Below are positions 10,488 through 21,967 of a DNA stretch of 64,000 bases, piece by piece. The stretch's first letter is position 1. Every line of letters starts with the position of its first letter. Position numbers and translations under genes: made by a program. Origin of the DNA: Pseudoxanthomonas composti (GTDB taxonomy: Bacteria; Pseudomonadota; Gammaproteobacteria; Xanthomonadales; Xanthomonadaceae); assembly GCF_004122095.1 (NCBI RefSeq), contig NZ_SAWZ01000002.1, positions 372,001 through 436,000 of the forward strand, read 5' to 3'. The notes under the pieces are model-generated. The model saw only the letters and a program-made list of their open reading frames with translations. It searched no databases and was not told the DNA's origin.

Positions 10488-11593
10488 AGCGCACGCGGCG
10501 CCAGTCCGGCCACGGCCTGGGCGATGGCGCGGATGTGTTCCGGCGAGCTGCCGCAGCAGCCGCCCACCAGGTTGAGCAAGCCGGCGGTGGCGAACTCGTG
10601 CAAGGTCTCGGCCATTTCCTCCGGCGTCTCGTCGTACTCGCCGAAGGCGTTGGGCAGGCCGGCGTTGGGGTGGGCGCTGATGTAGCAGTCGGCCACGTTG
10701 GACAGCGTCTCGATGTGCGGGCGCAGGTCGCGCGCGCCCAGCGCGCAGTTCAGGCCGATCGACAGCGGGCGCGCATGCATCAGCGAGGTATAGAACGCCT
10801 CGGCGGTCTGCCCGGACAGCGTGCGCCCTGAGGCATCGGTGATGGTGCCGGAGATCATCACCGGCAGCCGCGCGCCACGCGCGTCGAAGACTTCTTCGAT
10901 GGCGAACAGCGCGGCCTTGGCGTTGAGCGTGTCGAAGATGGTCTCGACCATGAGCGTGTCGGCGCCGCCGTCGATCAGGCCTTCCACCGCCTCGCGATAG
11001 GTCTCGCGCAGCGCATCGAAACTGGTGTTGCGAAAGCCGGGGTCGTTGACGTCCGGGCTGATGGAGGCGGTGCGGCTGGTGGGGCCGAGCACGCCGATGA
11101 CGAAGCGCGGCTTGTCCGGCGTGGTGGCCTCGATGGCATCGCAGCAGGCGCGGGCGATGCGGGCGCCTTCGCGGTTCAACTCGTAGACCAGGTGCTCCAG
11201 GTGATAGTCGGCCTGGCTGACCGAGGTCGCGTTGAAGGTGTTGGTTTCCACCAGGTCCGCGCCGGCCTCCAGGTAGGCCGTGTGCACGCCGGCGATCACC
11301 TGCGGATTGCTGAGCAGCAGCAGGTCGTTGTTGCCCTTCAGGTCATGACCGTGGTCGCAGCCAGGACCATGCACATGGCCCTCGACCACATGCTGGGCAT
11401 CGAAGCCACCAGCGAAGCGCTCGCCGCGGTAGTCGGTCTCTTCCAGCCTGTGCCGCTGGATCATGGTGCCCATGGCGCCATCGATGATCAGGATGCGGCT
11501 GGCCAGCGCGTCCAGCAGCAGCTGGGTGCGGTGGGGGTTGTGCCAGGGCAATGCGCCGGGACCGGGGGCCGGGGAAACGGCGGAAGCGTTCAT
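10436..11593 (-). CDS. metH: Methionine synthase, N-terminal half (homocysteine S-methyltransferase domain)
   Basis: 385 aa. Homocysteine-binding TIM barrel with [13 protein letters not shown] near residue 35 and zinc ligands in GLNCALG and GGCCGSS. It activates homocysteine for methyl transfer from cobalamin on the partner polypeptide 7527-10313, 122 nt downstream. The ATG overlaps the stop of the ArsR-methyltransferase (ATGA). The C-terminus after PRAL ([16 protein letters not shown]) is encoded by a heptamer array and is not expected in the family. Splitting of metH into two genes is, to my knowledge, common in Xanthomonadaceae. Confidence 0.93.
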   Translation of the reverse strand: MNASAVSPAPGPGALPWHNPHRTQLLLDALASRILIIDGAMGTMIQRHRLEETDYRGERFAGGFDAQHVVEGHVHGPGCDHGHDLKGNNDLLLLSNPQVIAGVHTAYLEAGADLVETNTFNATSVSQADYHLEHLVYELNREGARIARACCDAIEATTPDKPRFVIGVLGPTSRTASISPDVNDPGFRNTSFDALRETYREAVEGLIDGGADTLMVETIFDTLNAKAALFAIEEVFDARGARLPVMISGTITDASGRTLSGQTAEAFYTSLMHARPLSIGLNCALGARDLRPHIETLSNVADCYISAHPNAGLPNAFGEYDETPEEMAETLHEFATAGLLNLVGGCCGSSPEHIRAIAQAVAGLAPRALREERVERNEERETTEA

Positions 11594-11667
11594 GGGCGTG
11601 CTCCAGGTGTCGCGTTTGCTTTTGCTTTCCCGGGTCCCGGGTCCCCGGTCCCCAGTCCCGGCTCCCC
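11556..11667. repeat. GC-type heptamer inverted array across a gene junction
   Basis: Left arm 11556-11578 (GCCGGGACCGGGGGCCGGGG...) and right arm 11627-11667 (TTTCCCGGGTCCCGGGTCCC...) are imperfect inverted copies of the metH-internal element. The loop contains the overlapping stop/start of the two genes; the right arm encodes the methyltransferase C-terminus and the left arm the MetH-N N-terminus. Confidence 0.85.
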
Positions 11668-12594
11668 AGGCTTGGTGCAGGTGAGCGAGATCACCTCGAA
11701 ATGCGGCGGCCGGCGCTCGCGCGTGACCACCTGCGTATTGGCGATCTGCAGGCCGGCCTCCTCGGCAAAGCGCAGCAGTTCCTGCTCGCTGAAACCCAGG
11801 TTGACGTGGCCGTAGGCGTTCACCACCGACTGGTGCTCATGCTTGTTCAGGCTGGACAGCAGCAGCTTGCCGCCGGGGCGCAGCACGCGTGCGGCCTCGG
11901 CCACGGCCTTGGCGGGTTGGTCGGAATAGGTCAGGGCGTGCATCAGCACGACCAGGTCGAAGGTGCCGTCCTCGAAGGGCAGGGCGTGCATGTCGCCTTC
12001 GCGCACTTCGACGTTGGGGAAGCGGCGCAGGCGCTCGCCGGCCGCCGCGACCACGCGCGCACTGGTGTCCACGCAGACATAGCGGTGCGAGTGCGGGGAG
12101 AGCAGTTCGGCCAGCACGCCATCGCCCGAAGCGATGTCCAGCACGTCGCCGGTGTGCAGCAGGGGCAGCGCGGTGCGCGCCAGCGCCTCCCAGGTGCGGC
12201 CAGGCGAATAATGCCGCTCCATGTCGCCGGCCACGCTGTCGGCCCAGTTCTGGGTAGCCGCGCGCGCGGCCAGGACTTCGGCGGTACGCTCGGCGTCCTG
12301 GCGCAGCAGCGGGTCGTCGCTGCCGTCGCGCAGGCTGCGCCAGAGCTCGCGCTGGGCCAGGTCCAGGTTGTCCTCGTCGAAGCGGTAGTAGGCCGACACG
12401 CCGGCACGGCGGTCGCGCACCAGGCCGGCGTCCTTGAGCTTGGCCAGATGGGTGGACACGCGCGGCTGCGCCAGGCGGGTGATGGCCGACAGCTCGGCCA
12501 CGGTGAGCTCCTCGCTGGCCAGCAGGGCCAGCAGGCGCACCCGGGTGGCGTCGGCGAAGACTTTCAGGCGCGCCGACCAGGCTTCCAGATCCAT
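11590..12594 (-). CDS. ArsR-family regulator fused to a SAM-dependent methyltransferase
   Basis: 334 aa. Residues 1-75 form an ArsR winged helix ([39 protein letters not shown]). Residues about 125-300 are a class I methyltransferase with SAM loop VLDIASGDG (151-159) and EGDMHALPF. No metal-binding cysteines are visible. By location upstream of metH with overlapping ends it is the likely controller of methionine cycle genes; ArsR-type SahR regulators sense S-adenosylhomocysteine in other Proteobacteria, and a SAM/SAH-binding domain fits that. The last about 25 residues ([15 protein letters not shown]...) come from a repeat arm. Start at 12594 follows from the ArsR domain and the abutting operator. 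Confidence 0.85.
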   Translation of the reverse strand: MDLEAWSARLKVFADATRVRLLALLASEELTVAELSAITRLAQPRVSTHLAKLKDAGLVRDRRAGVSAYYRFDEDNLDLAQRELWRSLRDGSDDPLLRQDAERTAEVLAARAATQNWADSVAGDMERHYSPGRTWEALARTALPLLHTGDVLDIASGDGVLAELLSPHSHRYVCVDTSARVVAAAGERLRRFPNVEVREGDMHALPFEDGTFDLVVLMHALTYSDQPAKAVAEAARVLRPGGKLLLSSLNKHEHQSVVNAYGHVNLGFSEQELLRFAEEAGLQIANTQVVTRERRPPHFEVISLTCTKPGEPGLGTGDPGPGKAKANATPGARP

Positions 12595-12626
12595 AAATAT
12601 CTCTATATCGCGATATGGAGATATTT
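12595..12626. promoter_or_regulatory. 32-bp nested palindrome upstream of the ArsR-methyltransferase gene
   Basis: Arms 12595-12610 and 12611-12626 are reverse complements with one mismatched pair. The centre is ATATCGCGATAT and the outer part AATATCTC/GAGATATT, so two symmetric sites share one axis. It touches the start codon and is a strong candidate operator for autoregulation and methionine-cycle control. Confidence 0.75.
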
Positions 12627-12717
12627 TCGTCCCCGCTCCGTCTTTGGTCAACTGCATACGCCAGCGAATGGTGGCTTCGCTAGAATTGGCCGCATCGCAA
12701 CCTGTGGAGGGAAGGAC

Positions 12718-13866
<1,149 letters not shown>

Positions 13867-14140
13867 CCGACCCCGCGCGCCAGCACGTCGCCGTCGAGCG
13901 ATGTGCTGGGACCTCGCATGGTGATCGACGGGCCGGCCGCATTGCACCAACCACGGGCCTGCGGACGCCTGCGGCCCGATGGCAGCGACTCGATCCGCGG
14001 ATGGGGCGACGCCCGCGGCGCTCGGCGCGGCCATCTGCGTGACCCCTTTCACAGTTGTAAGCGCTGGGGTGCGGGAGTGTCGTACGAATGACCACATGCG
14101 GCGGCTAGATTCGGCACTCCCCCGAGCAGAAGGAGTTGTC

Positions 14141-15919
<1,779 letters not shown>

Positions 15920-15928
15920 GGGCATCGC

Positions 15929-15960
15929 CCGACCCTCGATCGATTTCGATCGAGGGTCGG
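15929..15960 (+). terminator. Intrinsic-type hairpin after the endonuclease gene
   Basis: CCGACCCTCGATCG, loop ATTT, CGATCGAGGGTCGG: perfect 14-bp stem 10 nt after the stop; a T-run (GTTTTTGC) follows 10 nt later. Confidence 0.75.
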
Positions 15961-16471
15961 CGTGTGGGCGTTTTTGCTTCGGTTGGGAGCAGCGGCGAGG
16001 CCAGGCCGGTCGCCGAGTTTCCCTCGGCCAGGGAATCTTGCCCGGCCTGGAGGCGCCTGGTGGGCTGTGGCTGAGGCTGGCACGTCACGACGTCCGGATC
16101 ATCCGTCGTGGCGACGGTGGATGGAGGAGCGCCGCCCGTCCGACCGGGTAGGGTGGACAACGCGAAGCTTGTCCACCAAGTCGCCCGCAGCGGCTGGACC
16201 ACGAAGCGCCGTGTGAGGCTCATGCGCTCTATTTGAGCAGGCGTACCCGCGCGCAGGCAGACCTGCGGCGGTGGATGGCAGGGCGCCATCTTCGCTTCAT
16301 GCGTCGCCTGGCGATGGTGGATGAAACATCGTCATCCACCCTACGGCTTTGTTGTGGGAGGACTTCGGTTGAGGAAGTCCAAGTTCAACCGCCGCGGCTC
16401 TTGGCCTGGGTGGGCGTCGCGGGTGCGGCACAGACGGTTCACGTCCCTTCATTCCCGCGAAAACCAACGAA
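15961..16471. other. Gene-free spacer with two short dispersed inverted repeats
   Basis: Between convergent genes. Two inverted repeats stand out: GGTGGACAA...TTGTCCACC at 16152-16177 and GGTGGATGA...TCATCCACC at 16316-16340, both flanked by TAGGGTGG or its complement CCACCCTA. These look like members of one dispersed TAGGGTGGAY palindrome family. No gene seen. Confidence 0.6.
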
Positions 16472-16473
16472 AA

Positions 16474-16498
16474 AGCCCCGGCATCGCTGCCGGGGCTT
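16474..16498 (-). terminator. Rho-independent terminator of the RND operon
   Basis: AAGCCCCGGC, 5-6 nt loop, GCCGGGGCTT, followed on the minus strand by TTTTTCG. It lies about 25 nt after the RND gene stop. Confidence 0.85.
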
Positions 16499-16521
16499 CT
16501 CGCTTTCAACGACTCGAAGAC

Positions 16522-19500
16522 TCAGTGCGCAGGCGTCGTGCCCTGATCGCCGTCGCGCTTGTGCTGCTCCAGGTACTCCTTGGATTGCTCGTCCATCTTG
16601 TCGCCCAGCAGGCGGCGGACCACGACGAAGAAGATCGGGATCAGCAGCAGGCCGAAGATCGTGGCGAACAGCATGCCGCCGATGACGCCGGTGGAGATCG
16701 CATGGCGGGCGTTGGCGCCGGCACCGCTGGAGATGGCCATCGGCACCACGCCCATGATGAAGGCAAAGGAGGTCATCAGGATTGGCCGCATGCGCAGGTG
16801 CGCGGCGCTGACGATGGCATCGTGCAGGGTCTTGCCTTGCGCGCGTTCCATCACCGCGAACTCCACGATCAGGATCGCGTTCTTGGCCGCCAGGCCGATC
16901 ACCGTGATCAGGCCGATCTTGAAGAAGATGTCGTTGGACAACCCGCGCAGCATCGAGAACGCCAGCGCGCCCAGCATGCCCAGGGGCACCACCAGCAGCA
17001 CGGCGACCGGGATCGACCAGCTTTCGTACAGCGCGGCCAGGCACAGGAACACCACCACCAGCGACAACACCAGCAGCATCGTGGCGCTGTTGCCGGCCAG
17101 GATTTCCTGGTAGCTCATGCCCGACCAGTCGAAGCCGAAGTTATCCGGCAGCTGGTCGTTGACGATGTCTTCCATGATGGTCATGGCCTGGCCCGAGGAC
17201 GTGCCCGGCGCGGGCGCACCGTTGATGTTGACCGCCGAATAGCCGTTGTAACGGGCCAGCGAGGGCGGCAACGAGTTCCACTTGGTGGATACCACGGCCG
17301 AGAGCGGGATCATCGCCGGGTTGCCGTTGGCGTCCTGCTGCAGGCTGCTGGGCACGAAGAACTGGTCCAGGGACTCAGGCCCGGTGCGGAAGGGCGCATC
17401 GGCGCGCATGTTCACGCGCTTGATGCGGCCGCCGTAGAAGAAGTCGTTGACGTACACCGGCGCCAGCATCAGCTGGATCGAGGTGTAGACGTCGGTGACC
17501 GACAGACCCATGGACTCGGCCTGCACGCGGTCGACCTTCAGCTGCAGCTGCGGCGCGTTCTCCAGCATGTTCGGCCGCACCTGGGTCAGCTGCTTGTTCT
17601 GCGACGCGATCCCCAGCAACTGGTTGCGCGCGGCCATCAAGGCATCCTGGCCGGCGCCGGTGCGGTCCTGCAGCCACATGTCGAAGCCGCCGAACTGGCC
17701 CAGGCCCTGGATGGTCGGCAGGTTCACCACGAAGATCTGCGCGCCCTTGATGCCGAACAGGGCGCCATTGGCATTCTTGATGAAGTCCTCCACGCCCATG
17801 TCGCGGTCGGCCCAGGGCTTGAGCTTGATGAAGGCCATGCCCACGTTTTCGCCCTGGCCCAGGAAGCTGAAGCCGGTGATCTGCAGCATGCCCTGGAAGG
17901 CGGGGATCTGGCTCAGCTGGCTGCGGATCTGGTCCATGACCTTGTTGGTCTGCTGCATCGGCGTCCCCGGCGGGGCCTGCACGATGGCCAGCGCATAGCC
18001 CTGGTCCTCTTCCGGGATGAAGCTGGTGGGCATGCGGCTGAACAGGAAGCCCGTCAGCACCACCATGATCACGAACAGCAGCATCCAGCGCGGCGCGTGG
18101 CGCACCTGCTTGCCTATTACACCCACGTAGGAGCGCTCGACCTTGCCGTAGTACTTCTCGAAGGTGCGGAAGACGATGTTCTTCGGCTTCTCGTGGCTGT
18201 CGTGCTCGTGCTGCTTGAGGAAGCTGGCGCACAGGGAAGGGGTGAAGCCCAGCGCCAGGAACGCCGAGAAGCCCATGGAGATGGCGATGGTCAGGGCGAA
18301 CTGCTTGTAGATCTCACCCGAGGCGCCGCCCTGCAGGGCCGAGGGGATGAACACTGCCGCCAGGACCACGGTGATGGCCACCACCGCGCCGGTGATCTGC
18401 TCCATGGCCTTGAGCGTGGCCTCGCGTGGCGGCAGTTTCTCTTCCGCCATGATGCGCTCGACGTTCTCGATCACCACGATGGCATCGTCCACCACGATGC
18501 CGATGGCCAGCACCAGGGCGAACATGGTCAGCTGGTTGACGGTGAAGCCGATGAAGCTCAGGCCCAGGAAGGTGCCCAGCAGCGCCACCGGGATGACCAG
18601 GGTGGGGATGATGGTGGCGCGGAAGTTCTGCAGGAAGATCAGCATCACCAGGAAGACCAGGACGATGGCCTCCACCAGCGTGTGCACCACTTCCTCGATG
18701 GAGATCTTCACAAACGTGGTGGTCTCGTACGGGGCGAACCACTTCACCCCCGGCGGGAAGGTGCGCGCCAGCTCGTCCATCTTGGCGTTGACCGCCTCGT
18801 ACACGCTCAGCGCGTTGGCGCCGGGCAGCAGCTGGATGGCGAAGGCGCCCATCGGGGTGCCGTTGTACTTGGTGTCAAAGCCCCAGTTCTGCGCGCCGAA
18901 GGACACGCGCGCCACGTCCTTCAGGCGCACGGTGCCGCCGTTGGCGTTGCCGCGCAGGATGATCTCCTCGAACTGCTCAGGCTGGGTGAAGCGGCCTTCG
19001 GCCGAGACCGTGGCGGTGAAGGACTGGCCCTCGGGCGCCGGGTCCGAGCCCAGCGCACCGGCGGCGAACTGCACGTTCTGCGCGCGGATGGCCGACATGA
19101 CCTGGCTGGCGGACATGTTGTAGCCCTGCAGCTTGGCCGGGTCCAGCCAGATGTTCATGGCGTACTCGGAACCGAAGTGCTGGGTGCTGCCCACGCCGGA
19201 CACGCGCGAGATCTGGTCCAGCACCTGCGAGGCAATCAGGTTGTTGATCTGGTTGCGATCGATGCGCGGGTTTTCGGAGGTCACGCCCACGACCATCAGG
19301 AAGCCGGCGTTGGCCTTGGCCACCACCACGCCCTGCGCGGTCACCTCACTGGGCAGGCGCGGCTGCGCCAGGGAGACCTTGTTCTGCACCTGCACCTGGG
19401 CGATGTCAGGGTCGGTGCCGGTCTGGAAGGTCAGGGTGATGGTGGCCCGGCCGGAGGAGCTGGAGCTGGAGCTGAAATACAGCAGGTTGTCGATGCCGGT

Positions 19501-19707
19501 CAGGTTCTGCTCGATGACCTGGGTCACCGATTGCTCGGTGGTGGTGGCATCGGCGCCCGGGAAGGTCGCCTGCACGGTGACCTGGGGCGGGGCGATGTTG
19601 GGATAGGACTCCACGCCCAGGTTCAGCAGCGCGATCACGCCGGCAAGCGAGATCAGGATCGCCGTGACCCAGGCGAAGACCGGGTGGTTGATGAAAAACT
19701 TTGGCAT
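16522..19707 (-). CDS. RND multidrug efflux pump inner-membrane subunit (HAE1, AcrB/SmeE type)
   Basis: 1061 aa, normal for the family. Starts MPKFFINHPVFAWV; twelve TM segments in the usual two blocks with large periplasmic loops; TM4 carries the proton-relay pair in GIVVDDAIVVIENVER; GGASGEIYKQFA and FFYGGRIKRVN are typical. Exports drugs using the proton gradient together with the adaptor encoded just upstream (12-nt gap) and an outer-membrane channel not encoded here, so a TolC-like protein must come from elsewhere. Confidence 0.95.
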   Translation of the reverse strand: MPKFFINHPVFAWVTAILISLAGVIALLNLGVESYPNIAPPQVTVQATFPGADATTTEQSVTQVIEQNLTGIDNLLYFSSSSSSSGRATITLTFQTGTDPDIAQVQVQNKVSLAQPRLPSEVTAQGVVVAKANAGFLMVVGVTSENPRIDRNQINNLIASQVLDQISRVSGVGSTQHFGSEYAMNIWLDPAKLQGYNMSASQVMSAIRAQNVQFAAGALGSDPAPEGQSFTATVSAEGRFTQPEQFEEIILRGNANGGTVRLKDVARVSFGAQNWGFDTKYNGTPMGAFAIQLLPGANALSVYEAVNAKMDELARTFPPGVKWFAPYETTTFVKISIEEVVHTLVEAIVLVFLVMLIFLQNFRATIIPTLVIPVALLGTFLGLSFIGFTVNQLTMFALVLAIGIVVDDAIVVIENVERIMAEEKLPPREATLKAMEQITGAVVAITVVLAAVFIPSALQGGASGEIYKQFALTIAISMGFSAFLALGFTPSLCASFLKQHEHDSHEKPKNIVFRTFEKYYGKVERSYVGVIGKQVRHAPRWMLLFVIMVVLTGFLFSRMPTSFIPEEDQGYALAIVQAPPGTPMQQTNKVMDQIRSQLSQIPAFQGMLQITGFSFLGQGENVGMAFIKLKPWADRDMGVEDFIKNANGALFGIKGAQIFVVNLPTIQGLGQFGGFDMWLQDRTGAGQDALMAARNQLLGIASQNKQLTQVRPNMLENAPQLQLKVDRVQAESMGLSVTDVYTSIQLMLAPVYVNDFFYGGRIKRVNMRADAPFRTGPESLDQFFVPSSLQQDANGNPAMIPLSAVVSTKWNSLPPSLARYNGYSAVNINGAPAPGTSSGQAMTIMEDIVNDQLPDNFGFDWSGMSYQEILAGNSATMLLVLSLVVVFLCLAALYESWSIPVAVLLVVPLGMLGALAFSMLRGLSNDIFFKIGLITVIGLAAKNAILIVEFAVMERAQGKTLHDAIVSAAHLRMRPILMTSFAFIMGVVPMAISSGAGANARHAISTGVIGGMLFATIFGLLLIPIFFVVVRRLLGDKMDEQSKEYLEQHKRDGDQGTTPAH

Positions 19708-19719
19708 GGCGGTGATTCC

Positions 19720-21000
19720 TTATTGGGCCTGGCCCGAGGCCGGCGCCTGCGAGGGCTCGTCCTTGCGCTCGCCCTGCGGTGCGGCCTGGCCCTGCGCCGG
19801 CTTGGCCGCGCCACCGGGCGCGGCGCCCGCCGGGGCCTTGCCCTGCTGTTGCTGTTGCTGCTGCGCCAGCGCCTGCTCGTAGGGGATCGGCTTGACCTCG
19901 CCGCCCTCCTTGGTCTTCTGCAAGCCCGCGCCGATCACCTTGTCGCCCGCGGCCAGTCCGCCGGTGACGATCCACTTGCCGTCCAGGGCGCGGTTCTCGA
20001 TCTGCACTTCCTTGCGCACCACCTTGTTGTCCGCGCCCACCACCAGCGCATAGGCGCCATTGGTGTCGCGCTGGATGGCCGCCTGCGGGATCAGGAACAC
20101 ATTGCTGCGCGTGCCCAGGTTGGCCTCGACGGTGACGAAGGTGCCGGGCAGCAGCACGGTCTCGGGGTTGGGCACGGTGGCGCGCAGCGAGATCGCGCCG
20201 GTGGCCTGGTCCACGACCACGTCGGAGAAGTCCAGCGTGCCGGCCTGCGGGTAAGCCTTGCCGTTCTGCATGATCACCTTGACCGAGGCGTCCTGCGTAT
20301 CGGACAGGCTCACCCCGCCAGCGCCTTGCGCGGCGCGCAGCGACTGCAGTTCCTCGGCGCTCATCTGGAAGTTCACGTACAGCGGATCGGTCTGGTCCAC
20401 GGTGGTGAGCAGGGTGGTCTCGCCCTGGCCGACCAGCGCACCTTCGGTCACCCGCTGCTGGCCGGCGCGGCCGCTGATGGGGGCGATGACCGAGGTGAAG
20501 CTCAGGTTGATGCGGGCGTTTTCCACCGCGCCACGGGCCTGCTGCACCGCGGCCGCGGCGCTACGCTCGTTGGCTTCGGCCTGGTCGATGTCGGCGCGCG
20601 AGACGTACTGCTGCGGAGCCAGGCTGCGGGCGCGCTCGGCCACCACCTTGGCGTTCTTGGCGGTGGCTTCGGCCGAGGCCAGCTGGCCCTGGGCCTGGCG
20701 CAGCTCGGCCTGCATCGGCGCCGGGTCCAGCTGGAACAGCACGTCGCCCTGCTTGACCTGGGTGCCTTCTTTGTAGGTGCGCTTGAGCACCCAGCCCGGC
20801 ACGCGCGCGCGCACGTCGGCGCTGCGATACGGGGTCAGACGGCCCACCAGGTCGCGCACCAGCGGCACGGTCTGCGGCTGGGCGGTGATCACGCCCACTT
20901 CCGGCGGCGGCATCTGCGGTTGCTGTTCCTGCTTGCCGCAGGCGGCCAGGGCGACCAGCACGGCGGACGCGAGGGTCAGGGAGCGGAGGTGGGTGGTCAT
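19720..21000 (-). CDS. RND efflux periplasmic adaptor lipoprotein (MFP, AcrA type)
   Basis: 426 aa. Lipobox ALAACG (Cys at about 21). Lipoyl and hairpin domains include VLFQLDPAPMQAELRQAQGQL; beta-barrel region DPLYVNFQMSAEEL. The C-terminal tail is low complexity: a Gln run (ALAQQQQQQQG) then Ala/Pro/Gly/Gln, longer than usual and probably disordered. Start at 21000 has GGAGTTTCTCC before the ATG and places the signal peptide correctly. It bridges the RND pump to an outer-membrane channel. Confidence 0.93.
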   Translation of the reverse strand: MTTHLRSLTLASAVLVALAACGKQEQQPQMPPPEVGVITAQPQTVPLVRDLVGRLTPYRSADVRARVPGWVLKRTYKEGTQVKQGDVLFQLDPAPMQAELRQAQGQLASAEATAKNAKVVAERARSLAPQQYVSRADIDQAEANERSAAAAVQQARGAVENARINLSFTSVIAPISGRAGQQRVTEGALVGQGETTLLTTVDQTDPLYVNFQMSAEELQSLRAAQGAGGVSLSDTQDASVKVIMQNGKAYPQAGTLDFSDVVVDQATGAISLRATVPNPETVLLPGTFVTVEANLGTRSNVFLIPQAAIQRDTNGAYALVVGADNKVVRKEVQIENRALDGKWIVTGGLAAGDKVIGAGLQKTKEGGEVKPIPYEQALAQQQQQQQGKAPAGAAPGGAAKPAQGQAAPQGERKDEPSQAPASGQAQ

Positions 21001-21061
21001 GGAGAAACTCCGGGAGAAATCTGGTTTGGATGGGAGGCGGGGCGAAACGCGCTGGGCGTCG

Positions 21062-21667
21062 TCACGAAGGGGTGTACATGCGGAGAAAGGCCTGGACCAC
21101 GCGATCGGCCCAGTGGCGTCGCGCGTCGGCATCGCGGGCCGGCACGGCAAAACGCTGTCGCTCGAAATCCAGGCCGGCAATCATGCTGAGCAGCAGCTCG
21201 GCGGCGAAGTGCGGATCGTCATGCCTGAGCTCGCCGCGCTCCATGGCCGTGCCCAGGCGCTGCGCCAGCTGGTCCAGCAGCGACTCGGCGCCTTCACGAA
21301 ACAGCGCGCGCGCCTCGTCGGGGAAGTGCCTTGCTTCGGCCACCACCAGCTGGCTGCTGGCCACGATCAGGGGATCGGCCAGGCGCTCCAGGTGGTGCTG
21401 CGCAAAACGCTGCAGCGTCTGCGGCAGTGAATCGGCTTCGCGCAGCTCGGCCGAGGCCTGCGCCAGGTTGTCGTGCACCACGCCCTTGAGCAGCTCCTGC
21501 TTGCTGCCGAAGTGCGCATACAGCGTCTGCTTGGAGCAGCCGGCACGCTGCGCCACCGCGTCCATGCTGATGCGCAATCCCTGCTCGGCAAGCAGATCGC
21601 GCACGGCCTGATAGACGCGCTGACGGCGGACGTCGCCGCTGCCGATCGTGGCGGAGGAGGGATCCAT
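21062..21667 (-). CDS. TetR-family repressor of the efflux operon
   Basis: 201 aa. HTH in residues about 15-60 (VYQAVRDLLAEQGLRISMDAVAQRAGCSKQTLYAHFGSK in part), then an all-helical ligand domain. It is transcribed in the same direction as, and 61 nt upstream of, the adaptor gene, so tetR, adaptor and pump likely form one autoregulated operon rather than the divergent smeT-smeDEF layout. A palindrome lies 6 nt before its start. Confidence 0.88.
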   Translation of the reverse strand: MDPSSATIGSGDVRRQRVYQAVRDLLAEQGLRISMDAVAQRAGCSKQTLYAHFGSKQELLKGVVHDNLAQASAELREADSLPQTLQRFAQHHLERLADPLIVASSQLVVAEARHFPDEARALFREGAESLLDQLAQRLGTAMERGELRHDDPHFAAELLLSMIAGLDFERQRFAVPARDADARRHWADRVVQAFLRMYTPS

Positions 21668-21673
21668 GGGCGG

Positions 21674-21689
21674 TGGACTATACCGTCCA
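21674..21689. promoter_or_regulatory. Probable TetR operator
   Basis: TGGAC-TATACC-GTCCA: a perfect 5-bp inverted repeat around 6 nt, whose spacer on the minus strand reads GGTATA and may belong to the -10 box. Directly upstream of tetR. Confidence 0.5.
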
Positions 21690-21967
21690 GTTTAGAATTT
21701 GAACAGCGGGGTAAGGGCTTGAATTTGCGGAAATTTCGTGCACAAAGCGTGAAGGGTGGCGACTTGTTCACGCGGTCCTTACATTCGCTTCGTGCTGGAA
21801 GAGGGGTGACGTGGTGGCTTCGCTGTAGAGCAACGTGTGCCACACCACAGGCGCCTGCAACCCCGGATGAAGCGGCATCGTGGAATTGCGGCTGTGCAAC
21901 ACAGGCAGAAAACTTACGCTCGTTACAATTTGCGCACTTTGTACTTCTCTTCGAGCAACGGCCTGCA

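Noticed and set aside
10334-10490. CRISPR-like regular repeats
   Set aside because: Units are 7 nt and contiguous without spacers; no cas genes are present.
16321-21189. Very long plus-strand open frame (about 1600 codons) opposite the efflux operon
   Set aside because: Translation is His/Gln/Arg/Gly-rich without domains; it is the antisense shadow of high-GC genes for an RND pump, adaptor and part of tetR.
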